Positions 35,346 through 44,673 of a stretch of 64,000 bases of DNA are shown here, piece by piece; the first letter of the stretch is position 1; each line of letters opens with the position of its first letter. The DNA is taken from assembly GCA_017559505.1 (NCBI GenBank), contig JAFYSF010000007.1, forward strand, positions 124,001 through 188,000. The letters are read 5' to 3'. Position numbers and translations under genes: made by a program. The stretch comes from Paludibacteraceae bacterium. Its GTDB lineage: Bacteria > Bacteroidota > Bacteroidia > Bacteroidales > Paludibacteraceae. The notes under the pieces are model-generated. The model ran no database searches and was not told the origin of the DNA. It was given only the letters and a program-made list of their open reading frames with translations.

Positions 35346-36256
35346 TACTTATCACTCATAAGTTCTCTACGTAATTGATTATAATACCCTATTTTAGGCT
35401 CTACACTTCTATCTTTATACATCTCATCAATTATTAAATCTTTCTTCTCTACAATATATTTTTGTATAAAATATTCTACTTCATGAATTGTTTCTAATCC
35501 ATAAAGACAAACTTCATGACTCAACCCCTCATAACGACGAATATAATAAGGACAATTGTATTTTTTCAATCTCCTAACTAATGAATTTGACCCATAAAAT
35601 CCATAACCAAACATTTCTATCTTATTGTATGTAACAATATTATCTTTCGTGCCATGAAACAACATCGTAGGAGCTGGTCGGCGTGCATAATCCACCCATC
35701 CACTTGTGGTCAATATCGCACCCGAATATGCCACAACTCCTGCAAAACGCAGCGTATCAGGCAATAAAGCTGTATAACAACAACCATTACTCTGCAAATA
35801 ATCTGTCTGTAAAGCTATTATTGCCCCTGCACTCGACCCCACCAATATCACTTTATCCGAATCTATTCCCTCTTTTTCAATCAAATAAGCTACTGCTGCC
35901 GAACAATCTTCTACAGCTTGATAAATAGCATTTTGCAGTGTCTGCACCAACATTATTCCCTTCGCCCTGAACCCCTCCATCCTAAGTCGATAATCAATCG
36001 CAACCACCCTAAAACCTCGCTCACTCATAGCCGTGCAATATTCCACTACCATACTATCATTACGACTACCAGATATAAAAGCACCTCCATGCATATACAA
36101 AATCACATAATCCGATTTAAGCTCAATTGGCTCATAAATAGTCATATACAAATCCAAAGTATCATATCGCGTTACATACACAACATCACGCATGTCTATT
36201 GCATTCATCATACCGACAATGCCAACAAATAACAATAAAAACATTAGCCTTTTCAT
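35345..36256 (-). CDS. Secreted alpha/beta hydrolase (esterase/lipase type)
   Basis: 303 residues with a signal peptide (MKRLMFLLLFVGIVGMMNA). The oxyanion-hole motif YMHGGAFISGSR and the nucleophile elbow VGSSAGAIIAL place it near the HSL-like carboxylesterases; LFHGTKDNIVTYNK supplies the acid and GLSHEVCLYG the histidine. Expected in the periplasm or outer envelope. Substrate unknown; possibly acetylated sugars. Confidence 0.85.
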   Translation of the reverse strand: MKRLMFLLLFVGIVGMMNAIDMRDVVYVTRYDTLDLYMTIYEPIELKSDYVILYMHGGAFISGSRNDSMVVEYCTAMSERGFRVVAIDYRLRMEGFRAKGIMLVQTLQNAIYQAVEDCSAAVAYLIEKEGIDSDKVILVGSSAGAIIALQTDYLQSNGCCYTALLPDTLRFAGVVAYSGAILTTSGWVDYARRPAPTMLFHGTKDNIVTYNKIEMFGYGFYGSNSLVRRLKKYNCPYYIRRYEGLSHEVCLYGLETIHEVEYFIQKYIVEKKDLIIDEMYKDRSVEPKIGYYNQLRRELMSDK

Positions 36257-36282
36257 AGTAGTAATAATTTAGGTTTAAACAT

Positions 36283-36318
36283 AAAAAAGCTGCCGAAGTG
36301 CAATTCTTCGACAGCTTA
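36283..36318 (-). terminator. Terminator of tkt
   Basis: On the minus strand aagctgtcgaag / cttcggcagctt, then a T run; 32 bp after the tkt stop. Confidence 0.85.
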
Positions 36319-36349
36319 ATATAAATTATTGATTTAAAGAGACTTTATC

Positions 36350-38362
36350 TTAAATCATAGCTTTAATTTCAGCAGCAACTTTAGCTGGTGTGAAACCAAG
36401 TTTTTCGTCAAGCACAGTATAAGGAGCCGAGAATCCAAATGATTCCAATCCAAAAATCTTGCCATTCTCACCTACTAAGCCCATAAGGTTTACTGGCAAA
36501 CCTGCTGTAAGACCGAAACGTTTCACGCCACATGGCAACACTTCTTGTTGATATTCTGCTGATTGTGTACGGAACAAACCTTCTGATGGTACAGAAACAA
36601 TGCTCAAACGCACACCTTCTGCGCGCAACAATTCTGCTGCTTCTGCCAATGTCGAAACTTCCGAACCTGAAGCCACACACACAACTTGTGGGTTTTCGTC
36701 AGCCGACACTACGTATGCACCACGTTCAGCACCACGAGCCTCTACTGTGCGGTCGCCTGGAAGGTCTTTAATATTTTGGCGTGAAAGAATCATAGCTGTT
36801 GGTGTCGACATATTTTTCATCATCATGTCGTAAGCCACTGTAGTCTCTTCTACGTCAGCAGGACGCAATACGAGTACTGAGTTTTTACCGCTATGATTTT
36901 TCAATTTTTCCATCAAACGAATTTGTGCTTCTTGTTCCACTGGTTCGTGAGTAGGACCATCTTCACCTACACGGAACGCATCGTGGCTCCAAATGAATTT
37001 CACAGGCAATTCCATCAACGCAGCCATACGCACTGCTGGTTTCATATAGTCTGAGAATACGAAGAATGTACCGCAAGCAGCCAACACACCGCCGTGCAAT
37101 GCCATACCGAGGCACAAGCAAGCCATTGTCAACTCAGCCACACCTGCTTGAAGGAATGCACCTGAGAAGTCGTCTTTTGTGATTGCTTTTGTATATTTCA
37201 AGAAACCATCAGTTTTGTCTGAGTTCGACAAGTCAGCCGACGAAACCACCATATTTTCAACTTGTTGAGCAAGCACACCCAAACATGCAGCCGAAGCAGC
37301 ACGAGTTGCTTGGTTAGGTTTTTGAATCAAGCCCGACCAATCTACTTCAGGAGCAACACCTGAGAACCATTTTTCCATTTTAGCAGCTTTTTCTGGGTTA
37401 GCTTTAGCCCATTCTGCTTTAGCTGCATAGCGTTCTGCTACAATGCCTTTCAACTCTTCACGACGACGAGCATACAATTCTTTTGTCTCTTCAAACAATA
37501 CGAATGGCTCTTCTGGATTACCTCCAAGATTTTTCACTGTATTGATGTAAGCATCGCCACCAAGAGGAGCACCGTGTGTAGCACAGTTGCGTTCATAGCT
37601 TGAACCATCTGCTTTCAACGCACCTTTACCCATCACAGTTTTACCAATGATAAGTGTAGGACGCTCTTTTTCAGCTTGTGCTTTGTTCAATGCTTCACGA
37701 ATTTGAGCAGCGTCATTACCGTCAATTTCAAGCACATACCAGCCCCAAGCCTCATATTTTTTAGCTACATCTTCGCTCGACACCTCGTCGCACATAGTCG
37801 ACAATTGCACGTCGTTCGAGTCGTAGAACATAATCAAATTGTCCAATCCAAGGTGACCTGCAGTACGACCTGCACCTTGCGAAATCTCCTCTTGAATACC
37901 ACCGTCCGAAATGAATGCATAGATAGTTTGATTCATCACATCACCAAGACGAGCTTTCAAGAATTTAGCAGCAATCGCAGCACCAACAGCAAATGTATGA
38001 CCTTGACCGAGTGGACCTGAAGTATTTTCAACACCGTGCATCACATCAACCTCTGGGTGACCAGGAGTAATGCTACCCCATTGACGGAATTGTTTCAAAT
38101 CTTCCATTGTATAGTAGCCAGCGCAAGCCAACACCGAATACAACATTGGCGACATATGACCTGGGTCCAAGAAGAAACGGTCGCGACCTTCCCAACGTGG
38201 ATTTTCTGGGTCATAAACCAAATATTCTGAGAATAATACATTAGCAAAATCCGCACCGCCCATAGCTCCGCCTGGGTGACCCGATTTAGCCTTTTCTACC
38301 ATTGATGCAGCAAGAATACGTATATTATCTGCCGCACGATTCAATTGTTCGATTGTGTTCAT
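36350..38362 (-). CDS. tkt: Transketolase
   Basis: 670 residues; thiamine-diphosphate enzyme of the pentose phosphate pathway. Seen: SGHPGGAMG (N-terminal), GPLGQGHTFAVG, the ThDP/metal motif beginning FISDGGIQEE, the acceptor-binding GVAELTM, the Pyr-domain FFVFSDYMKPAVRMAAL and HDAFRVGEDGPTHEPVE. Normal length. Highly biased codons. Monocistronic, with promoter and terminator. Confidence 0.96.
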   Translation of the reverse strand: MNTIEQLNRAADNIRILAASMVEKAKSGHPGGAMGGADFANVLFSEYLVYDPENPRWEGRDRFFLDPGHMSPMLYSVLACAGYYTMEDLKQFRQWGSITPGHPEVDVMHGVENTSGPLGQGHTFAVGAAIAAKFLKARLGDVMNQTIYAFISDGGIQEEISQGAGRTAGHLGLDNLIMFYDSNDVQLSTMCDEVSSEDVAKKYEAWGWYVLEIDGNDAAQIREALNKAQAEKERPTLIIGKTVMGKGALKADGSSYERNCATHGAPLGGDAYINTVKNLGGNPEEPFVLFEETKELYARRREELKGIVAERYAAKAEWAKANPEKAAKMEKWFSGVAPEVDWSGLIQKPNQATRAASAACLGVLAQQVENMVVSSADLSNSDKTDGFLKYTKAITKDDFSGAFLQAGVAELTMACLCLGMALHGGVLAACGTFFVFSDYMKPAVRMAALMELPVKFIWSHDAFRVGEDGPTHEPVEQEAQIRLMEKLKNHSGKNSVLVLRPADVEETTVAYDMMMKNMSTPTAMILSRQNIKDLPGDRTVEARGAERGAYVVSADENPQVVCVASGSEVSTLAEAAELLRAEGVRLSIVSVPSEGLFRTQSAEYQQEVLPCGVKRFGLTAGLPVNLMGLVGENGKIFGLESFGFSAPYTVLDEKLGFTPAKVAAEIKAMI

Positions 38363-38422
38363 ATTATTAGTTATTATTAATGAGCGTTTTAGATTGCATT
38401 GCGTGCAATATCAATCCGACCA

Positions 38423-38454
38423 CAAAGATAAACAAATTAATTCATAAAACCCAA
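38423..38454 (-). promoter_or_regulatory. Promoter of tkt
   Basis: Minus strand: TTG (38454-38452), 21-nt spacer, TATCTTTG (38430-38423). Confidence 0.75.
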
Positions 38455-38525
38455 TTTTTTTACAACAAAAAAACTAAATTTTGAAAAACTAAAATTCCTT
38501 GCTAAAAAACACACAAAAATAAAAA

Positions 38526-38556
38526 AAGCATCCGATTGATTTCCAATCAGATGCCT
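38526..38556 (-). terminator. Terminator of tRNA-Leu
   Basis: Minus strand: ggcatctgattg / caatcggatgc with loop gaaat, then a T run. Confidence 0.85.
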
Positions 38557-38563
38557 TCTTCTG

Positions 38564-38645
38564 TGCGGCGTAAGGGACTCGAACCCCCACGTCTCTCGAC
38601 ACTAGATCCTAAGTCTAGCGCGGCTACCAATTACGCCAACGCCGC
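38564..38645 (-). tRNA. tRNA-Leu (anticodon TAG)
   Basis: Acceptor gcggcgt/acgccgc, anticodon loop cttagga, an extended variable arm (tgtcgagagacg) and TPsiC ggttcgagtcc. 82 nt, class II, CCA not encoded. Confidence 0.96.
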
Positions 38646-38664
38646 AACTTTGGTTTTGCGAGTG

Positions 38665-38695
38665 CAAAGTTACAACTTTTATTTGAACTACGCAA
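38665..38695 (-). promoter_or_regulatory. Promoter of tRNA-Leu
   Basis: Minus strand: TTG (38695-38693), 20-nt spacer, TAACTTTG (38672-38665). Confidence 0.75.
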
Positions 38696-38700
38696 GTGTT

Positions 38701-39972
38701 TTATTGATTTTTTTTATTCGACTTATATTTTTGTTGCTTCGATGGCGAATTCTTACCTCTTACTCCTCTGTGTTTATAGAACTTACGTTTTTTCTTCTCC
38801 TCCACCACAAGCGTCGATTCATCTATCTCAGGAGCCAATTTGGCAACTTCTTCGGGCAATTTTCCTCGTTGAATACTCTTTTCTAAAAGCTTTTCTATTT
38901 TATCCAGACGAGGTTTGTCCTTTGGCGTAACAAAAGTAATACCCTCTCCTCGCGCACCTGCCCTCGCCGTACGACCTATACGATGCACATAATCCTCAGG
39001 CTGAGCTGGCACATCATAGTTGACCACAAACTCAATATCGTCTATGTCAATACCGCGCGACACAACATCGGTTGCCACAAGTAGCTGTATTTTGTTATTC
39101 TTAAAGTTAAGCAATGTTTGCGTACGCTCTGCATTCTCAAGGTCTGAATGTATCTGCGCCACCTTCAAACCGCTACGACGAAGTGCATGATAAAGGTCGC
39201 GCACCTTCTCTTTCGACGAAGCAAAAATAATCCCTTTCCCTCTTTCTTGCTTAGCGAACACATCCATCACAAGTGCCAATTTCTGCTCTTCGTGAAGAAT
39301 ATAAACACTTTGCGTAATACCTTCGGCTAGTTTCGACACAGCTATTTTCACTTCGGCTGGATTACGCAGTACCTGACGTGCAAGCTTTTCTACATCCGTA
39401 GGGAAAGTAGCCGAAAACATCAGTGTTTGTCGCTCTTTTGGCAGATAAGAGATAATCTCCATTATATCGTCATAGAAACCTATGTCAAGCATACGGTCTG
39501 CCTCATCGAGAATAAGGAAATCTACTTTCGACAAATCCACCTTACAATGACGAAGTAGCGAGAGCAAACGACCTGGCGTAGCAATAGCTATATCGCCACC
39601 CTGCTCCAATGCTCGTTGCTGTTGAGCAAATGCCACCCCATCATTTCCACCATAAATCGCAATCCATGTGGTATCTTGATAATAGGCAAACCCCGCAAGT
39701 AGTTGGTCCACCTGTTGAGCCAATTCGCGCGTAGGCACCAGCACAAGCGCATTTACCTTATTCTCAGGCGAACCGCCACGACTGAGCAATTCCAACACTG
39801 GCAAAAGGTATGCCGCCGTCTTGCCCGTACCTGTTTGGGCTGAAGCCAATATATCACGCCCCTCAAGCACAAGCGGTATAGCTCGCTCTTGAATAGGAGT
39901 ACACTCGACAAAATTCATTATGTCGAGTGCATCCAATAAGTCGTCATTTATATCTAATTCGTCGAAATACAT
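38701..39972 (-). CDS. DEAD-box ATP-dependent RNA helicase (RhlE-like)
   Basis: 423 residues. Q motif with CTPIQERAIP, Walker A AQTGTGKTAAYLLP, DEAD box LDEADRMLD, SATFP, ARGIDIDDIEFVVNYD-type motif in the second RecA domain (VVSRGIDIDDIEFVVNYD) and HRIGRTARAG. A basic C-terminal tail (KKKRKFYKHRGVRGK and Lys/Asn/Gln-rich end) probably binds RNA. RhlE-type helicases act in ribosome assembly and RNA decay. Confidence 0.94.
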   Translation of the reverse strand: MYFDELDINDDLLDALDIMNFVECTPIQERAIPLVLEGRDILASAQTGTGKTAAYLLPVLELLSRGGSPENKVNALVLVPTRELAQQVDQLLAGFAYYQDTTWIAIYGGNDGVAFAQQQRALEQGGDIAIATPGRLLSLLRHCKVDLSKVDFLILDEADRMLDIGFYDDIMEIISYLPKERQTLMFSATFPTDVEKLARQVLRNPAEVKIAVSKLAEGITQSVYILHEEQKLALVMDVFAKQERGKGIIFASSKEKVRDLYHALRRSGLKVAQIHSDLENAERTQTLLNFKNNKIQLLVATDVVSRGIDIDDIEFVVNYDVPAQPEDYVHRIGRTARAGARGEGITFVTPKDKPRLDKIEKLLEKSIQRGKLPEEVAKLAPEIDESTLVVEEKKKRKFYKHRGVRGKNSPSKQQKYKSNKKNQ

Positions 39973-39973
39973 T

Positions 39974-40029
39974 TATTAGTCTATAGTCAACGGTCGACGG
40001 TCAACAGTCAACAATCCACGGTCGACAGT
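39974..40029. repeat. Heptad tract, gtcaaca/gtcgacg units
   Basis: Same family as 290-344, here with several gtcgac palindromes; fills the 68-bp gap between the transporter and helicase genes. Confidence 0.75.
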
Positions 40030-40040
40030 TCCATATTACA

Positions 40041-41717
40041 TTAACAGAAAATGAGAATCAACAGTTGAGCAGTAAGCACACGGAGGAACATCGTGAGTGG
40101 ATACACAGTAGCATAACCCACTGCTGGCGCATCATTGCCTGCCGTTGCATTGCTATACGCAAGCGCAGGTGGGTCTGTTGTCGAACCAGCCATAAGTCCC
40201 ATAAGCGTGAAATAATTGATTTTACAGAACAAGCGTCCCACTATACCCATTATAAGTAGTGGCAAGAATGTGATAATAAATCCGTAACCAATCCATTGAA
40301 AACCGCCTCTATTCACAATAGTATCAATAAATCCATCGCCTGCACCAATACCCACACAAGCAAGGAAAATAGTAATACCTATTTCGCGAAGCATAAGGTT
40401 AGCACTTATTGTGTTGTAGGTGATGAGTTTATATTTATAACCAAAACGCGACACAAGTATAGCCACAATGAGCGGACCACCTGCAAGACCAAGTTTCACA
40501 GGTTGAGGTATACCCGGGAACATCATCGGAATGCTACCAAGGAATACGCCAAGGAAAATACCGAGGAATAGCGTAACGAGGTGAGGTTCATTGAGGTGTT
40601 TCATACTATTACCCACAATAGTTTCCACCTTGCGAACATCCTCTTCCGAACCAACCACAGTGAGGCGGTCGCCCACTTGAAGTACGAGGTTAGGACGTGC
40701 CACAAGGTCAACACCCGCACGATTGATACGCGAAATATTGATATTATACGAGCGACGTAGGTTGAGTTCGCCAAGACGCTTACCATTGAGTTCCCCTTTA
40801 GTAACAAGAATACGACGCGAAACGAAGCTCTTATCAAGTTTATACCACTCATCAGGTTGCATATCAATAACGCTACCAATGATAGTAGCAATAACATCAA
40901 TATCTTGTTCTACAGTGATAACAAACACCTTGTCCCCATCGTTCAACACCGTGTTCGACGAAGCCATCTCCATCCTACCATCCGTATGAAGCACACGGCT
41001 AATAACCAATTCACGATGAACGAGCAATTTAGCCACCTCAGCCACAGTGTGACCAAACACAGCAGGATTATGCACTTCGAGCGAATACAATTTTGCTTGA
41101 TTAGCCGCCGAATTATCAAGCGCATCAAGTTCATCTTGCTCTTTTTTGAAATTAACGCGGAATATATAGCGTATCAAAATGATTGCCAATATAATACCAA
41201 TCACACCAAGAGGATAACACACAGCATAACCAAGAGCAATCGAGTTATCAGCCACACCACCATTCATGTCAGCGAAAGCAGTTTGCGCAGCACCAAGACC
41301 CGGCGTATTAGTCACCGCACCCGAAAGAATACCCACCATCGTTTGCATAGGCAATCCCGTCACAAAATGAAGAACAATAGTAGTAAGAACACCGAGCAAC
41401 ACAACACCCGAAGCCAATAGGTTAAGCGTCACCCCACCCTGTTTGAATGAAGAGAAAAAACCTGGCCCCACCTGCATTCCCACAGAGAAAACAAAGAGGA
41501 TAAGACCAAATTCTTTCATAAAATGCATAACATGGTGGTCCATAGTGATGCCAAAATGTCCCATAACGATACCCACGAAGAGCACGAAAGTGATGCCTAA
41601 GGAGATACCAAAAATCTTAATTTTTCCGAGTAAAATACCGCATACAATACAGATAGACAGCAACATAACACTATGCCCCACACCCGTACCAAAAATTAAA
41701 TCATACAGCCAATTCAT
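40041..41717 (-). CDS. YidE/AspT-type transporter with two RCK_C domains
   Basis: 558 residues from the start at 41717 ([20 protein letters not shown]); the frame reaches 41849, but that extension crosses the promoter and starts with untypical residues. Two membrane halves of about five helices each (about 5-185 and 385-558) carry [18 protein letters not shown] and the paired [14 protein letters not shown] motif ([26 protein letters not shown]). Between them are two TrkA-C (RCK_C) domains (about 205-290 and 295-375). Related proteins exchange amino acids or organic acids; the substrate is unknown here. Confidence 0.9.
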   Translation of the reverse strand: MNWLYDLIFGTGVGHSVMLLSICIVCGILLGKIKIFGISLGITFVLFVGIVMGHFGITMDHHVMHFMKEFGLILFVFSVGMQVGPGFFSSFKQGGVTLNLLASGVVLLGVLTTIVLHFVTGLPMQTMVGILSGAVTNTPGLGAAQTAFADMNGGVADNSIALGYAVCYPLGVIGIILAIILIRYIFRVNFKKEQDELDALDNSAANQAKLYSLEVHNPAVFGHTVAEVAKLLVHRELVISRVLHTDGRMEMASSNTVLNDGDKVFVITVEQDIDVIATIIGSVIDMQPDEWYKLDKSFVSRRILVTKGELNGKRLGELNLRRSYNINISRINRAGVDLVARPNLVLQVGDRLTVVGSEEDVRKVETIVGNSMKHLNEPHLVTLFLGIFLGVFLGSIPMMFPGIPQPVKLGLAGGPLIVAILVSRFGYKYKLITYNTISANLMLREIGITIFLACVGIGAGDGFIDTIVNRGGFQWIGYGFIITFLPLLIMGIVGRLFCKINYFTLMGLMAGSTTDPPALAYSNATAGNDAPAVGYATVYPLTMFLRVLTAQLLILIFC

Positions 41718-41758
41718 AGTCAAATAAAAAATTAATAACCTTATAAAAAATAAAGCTG

Positions 41759-41797
41759 CAAAGTTACGAAAAATTCCCAACCCACACAACCCTTCCC
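41759..41797 (-). promoter_or_regulatory. Promoter of the YidE-type transporter, sharing a 19-bp segment with the hsdR promoter
   Basis: Minus strand: gggttgtgtgggttgggaa (41792-41774) contains the TTG -33 box; 20-nt spacer to TAACTTTG (41766-41759). The identical 19-mer with the same spacing precedes hsdR. Confidence 0.7.
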
Positions 41798-41823
41798 CCC
41801 AACAAAAAAACATCACCCAAAAA

Positions 41824-43059
41824 CTAATCCACAACTGATACTTGACCATTCATGAGTAATGGCAAAAGTTCATCACGTTGTTTGATTAGGTTTTCTACTT
41901 CTTTTTGATTAGCTATCACTCTATCCATTAGAGGCTTTGCAATATCTTCATATTTTTTTAACATATCAATATGTGGAATAGGCAAAATCGTATTTTTAAT
42001 AGTATCTTGCGATATGTTATCACGAGCAGAACCACTGCTTAATGTTATAAAGTAATCATATAAAGATGCCAAATAATATCTTATGTAAGTTATTGATATT
42101 TTCTCTGCTGGGATTACCCCACAAATAGCCTGATTTGAACATGCTTCAAATGATAATAAACTTACTTTTCCTGCTGTTGCACCATACAATGCAACTAGAA
42201 TAGTATTTTGTGGATATAATTTTGCACTAGAATTATTCAGTCCTAATTTAGTTATAAAATTAGTAGTACTTGTTATTATAGAATTATTTAGCTCTCCACT
42301 ATTTATCCATGGGATATTTCCACCTACATAGTAATCCTGTTTTGTTGATGTTGGAGTACCACCAGAATACGTTTGGGCTATATCCTTAATTTTGACCACA
42401 CTCCACCCCTCAGGTATCTCTCTTTTTAGTTTTTCGTTGTAGACCATTTTTCCACCACTTGATTTATACGGCTTTCCGTTCTCATCAGGGAAATCAAACT
42501 GCACAAACCAATAATCATACAACTGCTTCGCCATCGCCTCTAAATTCTGATTTATCTCACGATTAAGAGCAATTTTTTGGTCTATGGAATGGAGTAAATT
42601 CCCTATTCTTTTTTGTTCTGCTAAACTTGGAGCTTCAATATTGATACTAAGAAAATTGGTAGGGTCTATGCGATTGTGACTATTTGAAGTATTAGTGTTT
42701 TGACCACAAAGATAATTTGTTATATGATTTGATATAAGAAGATAATAGCAATAATAAAAATCTACTTTTGTTTCATCTATAATTAATGGAAGAAATTCAG
42801 TTGAACATATTTTATTTGTATCATTATTGTTAATTACCCAAACACGTTTAAATCTTGCATTTAGCTTGTTAAACAATATGCATCTATCTGGTACTATAAA
42901 TTTATTACTTTGAATATTTACGCCTAAAATTTCTTCTCGTTTTTGATTGTCATCAAAGGATGGCAAACTATATAAATTATATTTTATATCAGTCTTAGGT
43001 GTTATAGATATTGATTCTATGCGTATAATATCCCCCAACTTATATTTTTTCAATTCCAT
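41824..43059 (-). CDS. hsdS: Type I restriction enzyme specificity subunit HsdS
   Basis: 411 residues; recognises the DNA target for the HsdR/M complex. Two target-recognition domains (about 5-150 and 220-365), each followed by a conserved helix ([24 protein letters not shown]; the second ends [22 protein letters not shown]). Complete, no frameshift, no inverted duplicate nearby that would suggest specificity switching by inversion. It is the last gene of the hsd operon, 3 bp after the coiled-coil gene. AT-rich TRDs contrast with the less AT-rich hsdM and hsdR, as expected for exchangeable modules. Confidence 0.93.
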   Translation of the reverse strand: MELKKYKLGDIIRIESISITPKTDIKYNLYSLPSFDDNQKREEILGVNIQSNKFIVPDRCILFNKLNARFKRVWVINNNDTNKICSTEFLPLIIDETKVDFYYCYYLLISNHITNYLCGQNTNTSNSHNRIDPTNFLSINIEAPSLAEQKRIGNLLHSIDQKIALNREINQNLEAMAKQLYDYWFVQFDFPDENGKPYKSSGGKMVYNEKLKREIPEGWSVVKIKDIAQTYSGGTPTSTKQDYYVGGNIPWINSGELNNSIITSTTNFITKLGLNNSSAKLYPQNTILVALYGATAGKVSLLSFEACSNQAICGVIPAEKISITYIRYYLASLYDYFITLSSGSARDNISQDTIKNTILPIPHIDMLKKYEDIAKPLMDRVIANQKEVENLIKQRDELLPLLMNGQVSVVD

Positions 43060-43062
43060 ATC

Positions 43063-43446
43063 TTATTTTCTTGTCTTTTTAATGTAGTTTTGAATCGATA
43101 ATAAATTGTTCTCAATTTCTTTGCGTTTAGCGAGTAGTTCTTTTTCTCTTTGCTTTCTTGACTCCATGTGGCTGCTAATAGAAAGAAATTTTCTTTCATA
43201 AGATAAGTCATCTAATCCTTTCAATTCTTTTTCTACTTGTTGCAACTCACTCTCATATTTTTTCTGCACCTCAGATATATTCAAATTCTGAACAGCTACA
43301 AAAACATCGAGTAGCTCTTGTATCTTGTTGATTTGTTGTTGAGCATCTTTTGATGAGCTTTTAGCAACACGCCAAGCGACTACTATAGCAATCACACTAG
43401 CAACAAAAGTTAAAATAGCTATATAATCTGACATATCTATCATCAC
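43063..43446 (-). CDS. Small membrane-anchored coiled-coil protein in the hsd operon
   Basis: 127 residues, not recognised. Residues about 7-27 (YIAILTFVASVIAIVVAWRV) form one helix in the membrane; the remainder is a charged coiled coil (Glu/Lys/Gln-rich, two segments about 35-100 and 100-122). It lies between the DUF1016 gene (12-bp gap) and hsdS (3-bp gap), so it is cotranscribed and may be an accessory of the restriction system or a passenger. Confidence 0.7.
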   Translation of the reverse strand: MMIDMSDYIAILTFVASVIAIVVAWRVAKSSSKDAQQQINKIQELLDVFVAVQNLNISEVQKKYESELQQVEKELKGLDDLSYERKFLSISSHMESRKQREKELLAKRKEIENNLLSIQNYIKKTRK

Positions 43447-43458
43447 ATACTAAGTATT

Positions 43459-44661
43459 TTACAAAAGTTTTTTCAATTCCTCGATATCTGGTAATGCTTT
43501 ACGCAATTTTTCTGGTACATCGGCTGATGTTGAGTATGTAGCTACACCCATAGGTTTATTATAGTCTTGAATAACAAATTCAACATACTCTTTGTTTGCC
43601 GACTTACATAGAACAATGCCAATAGACGGATTTTCGTGTGGTTTCTTCACTTTCGCATCAAGAATAGAGAGATAACCCATGAGTTGACCGAGATACGAGG
43701 TTTTAAATTCTCCTGTTTTCAATTCTACAACTACCATTGCATTCAATTCTCTATTGAAGAAAAGCAAATCGGGAAAATGCTCTACACCATGTATTTCAAG
43801 ATGATATTGATTACCTATAAAGGCAAAATCATGACCAAATGTCATAATAAATTTTTTAATATTTTCTATTATCTGCTTTTCAACAACTCGTTCATCCACA
43901 TCTATACTATCACGCTCGCCTATTTGCTCCACATTTATAAAATCAAGCAAATACTCATCCTTGAACATCATTACAGCTTTGCGTGCCAACGACGCATCTG
44001 ACAATGTTTTTGAGAAGTTGCTCGGCATTGTATTACAATGCCTGAATGTATCTTCTTTAATAAGCTTCACGAGTTGCTCAACAGACAAGTGTTCTTCGGC
44101 TGTTCGGTGTATATAATAAATACGGGCTTCTTCGTCTTTTTCTCTTGTGTAAATTTCAACATGATGCGAAAATGGCACTCGAAAAAAATCTTCCAAAGGA
44201 AAATTGGTATCTGTAATAATACTAAATGTTATAGGAACTATAGAGTTAAACATTTCGTCCGTTGCAACGGACGATTTTATAACATCTTGAGTATCTGCAA
44301 ATTCTACAACACTATTTTCTCTCAGAATCTCAGTTGTTAATTCGTCCGTTGCAACGGACGAATTAGCATCTAGTTTAATCCAACTCTCATAAAATAGTCT
44401 CATTTTCTTCAAACTAGTAGCAGAAAAACCACGAAGCCCAGGAAGGTCTTTACGCAACTTGTCGCTAATAGTTTGCAAAGCATTAGTTCCCCATACACAC
44501 TTACGGGTTTTAGTGGATATAAATTTGCCTATACCATAATACAATGCCAATTGTACACGATTAGCACCCTGCGACGCTTCATATTGGCTTTGCAATATGG
44601 CAGTTTTTATTGCTTCTGCGGCTTGATTATATTGGTCGGTTAGTAATTTACTATTTTCCAT
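43459..44661 (-). CDS. DUF1016/YhcG-type PDDEXK nuclease-domain protein
   Basis: 400 residues. N-terminal helical DUF1016_N (about 1-105, with GRGLRGFSATSLKKMRLFYE-like segment LPGLRGFSATSLKKMRLFYE), then a C-terminal PD-(D/E)XK domain: GNQYHLEIHGVEHFPDLLFF (Asp) and AMVVVELKTGEF (ExK). Such genes are frequent passengers of type I restriction operons, with an unproven nuclease role. Two perfect palindromes in the DNA (44255-44274, 44339-44364) both encode SSVATDE in the linker region. Confidence 0.9.
   Translation of the reverse strand: MENSKLLTDQYNQAAEAIKTAILQSQYEASQGANRVQLALYYGIGKFISTKTRKCVWGTNALQTISDKLRKDLPGLRGFSATSLKKMRLFYESWIKLDANSSVATDELTTEILRENSVVEFADTQDVIKSSVATDEMFNSIVPITFSIITDTNFPLEDFFRVPFSHHVEIYTREKDEEARIYYIHRTAEEHLSVEQLVKLIKEDTFRHCNTMPSNFSKTLSDASLARKAVMMFKDEYLLDFINVEQIGERDSIDVDERVVEKQIIENIKKFIMTFGHDFAFIGNQYHLEIHGVEHFPDLLFFNRELNAMVVVELKTGEFKTSYLGQLMGYLSILDAKVKKPHENPSIGIVLCKSANKEYVEFVIQDYNKPMGVATYSTSADVPEKLRKALPDIEELKKLL
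44255..44274. repeat. Intragenic 20-bp palindrome, copy 1
   Basis: tcgtccgttgcaacggacga is its own reverse complement; encodes SSVATDE on the minus strand. Confidence 0.9.
44339..44364. repeat. Intragenic 26-bp palindrome, copy 2
   Basis: Same core as the copy 65 bp away, with perfect symmetry extended by three bases on each side (aat...att). Also read as SSVATDE in the same frame. Confidence 0.9.
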
Positions 44662-44673
44662 ATCAATACAAAA

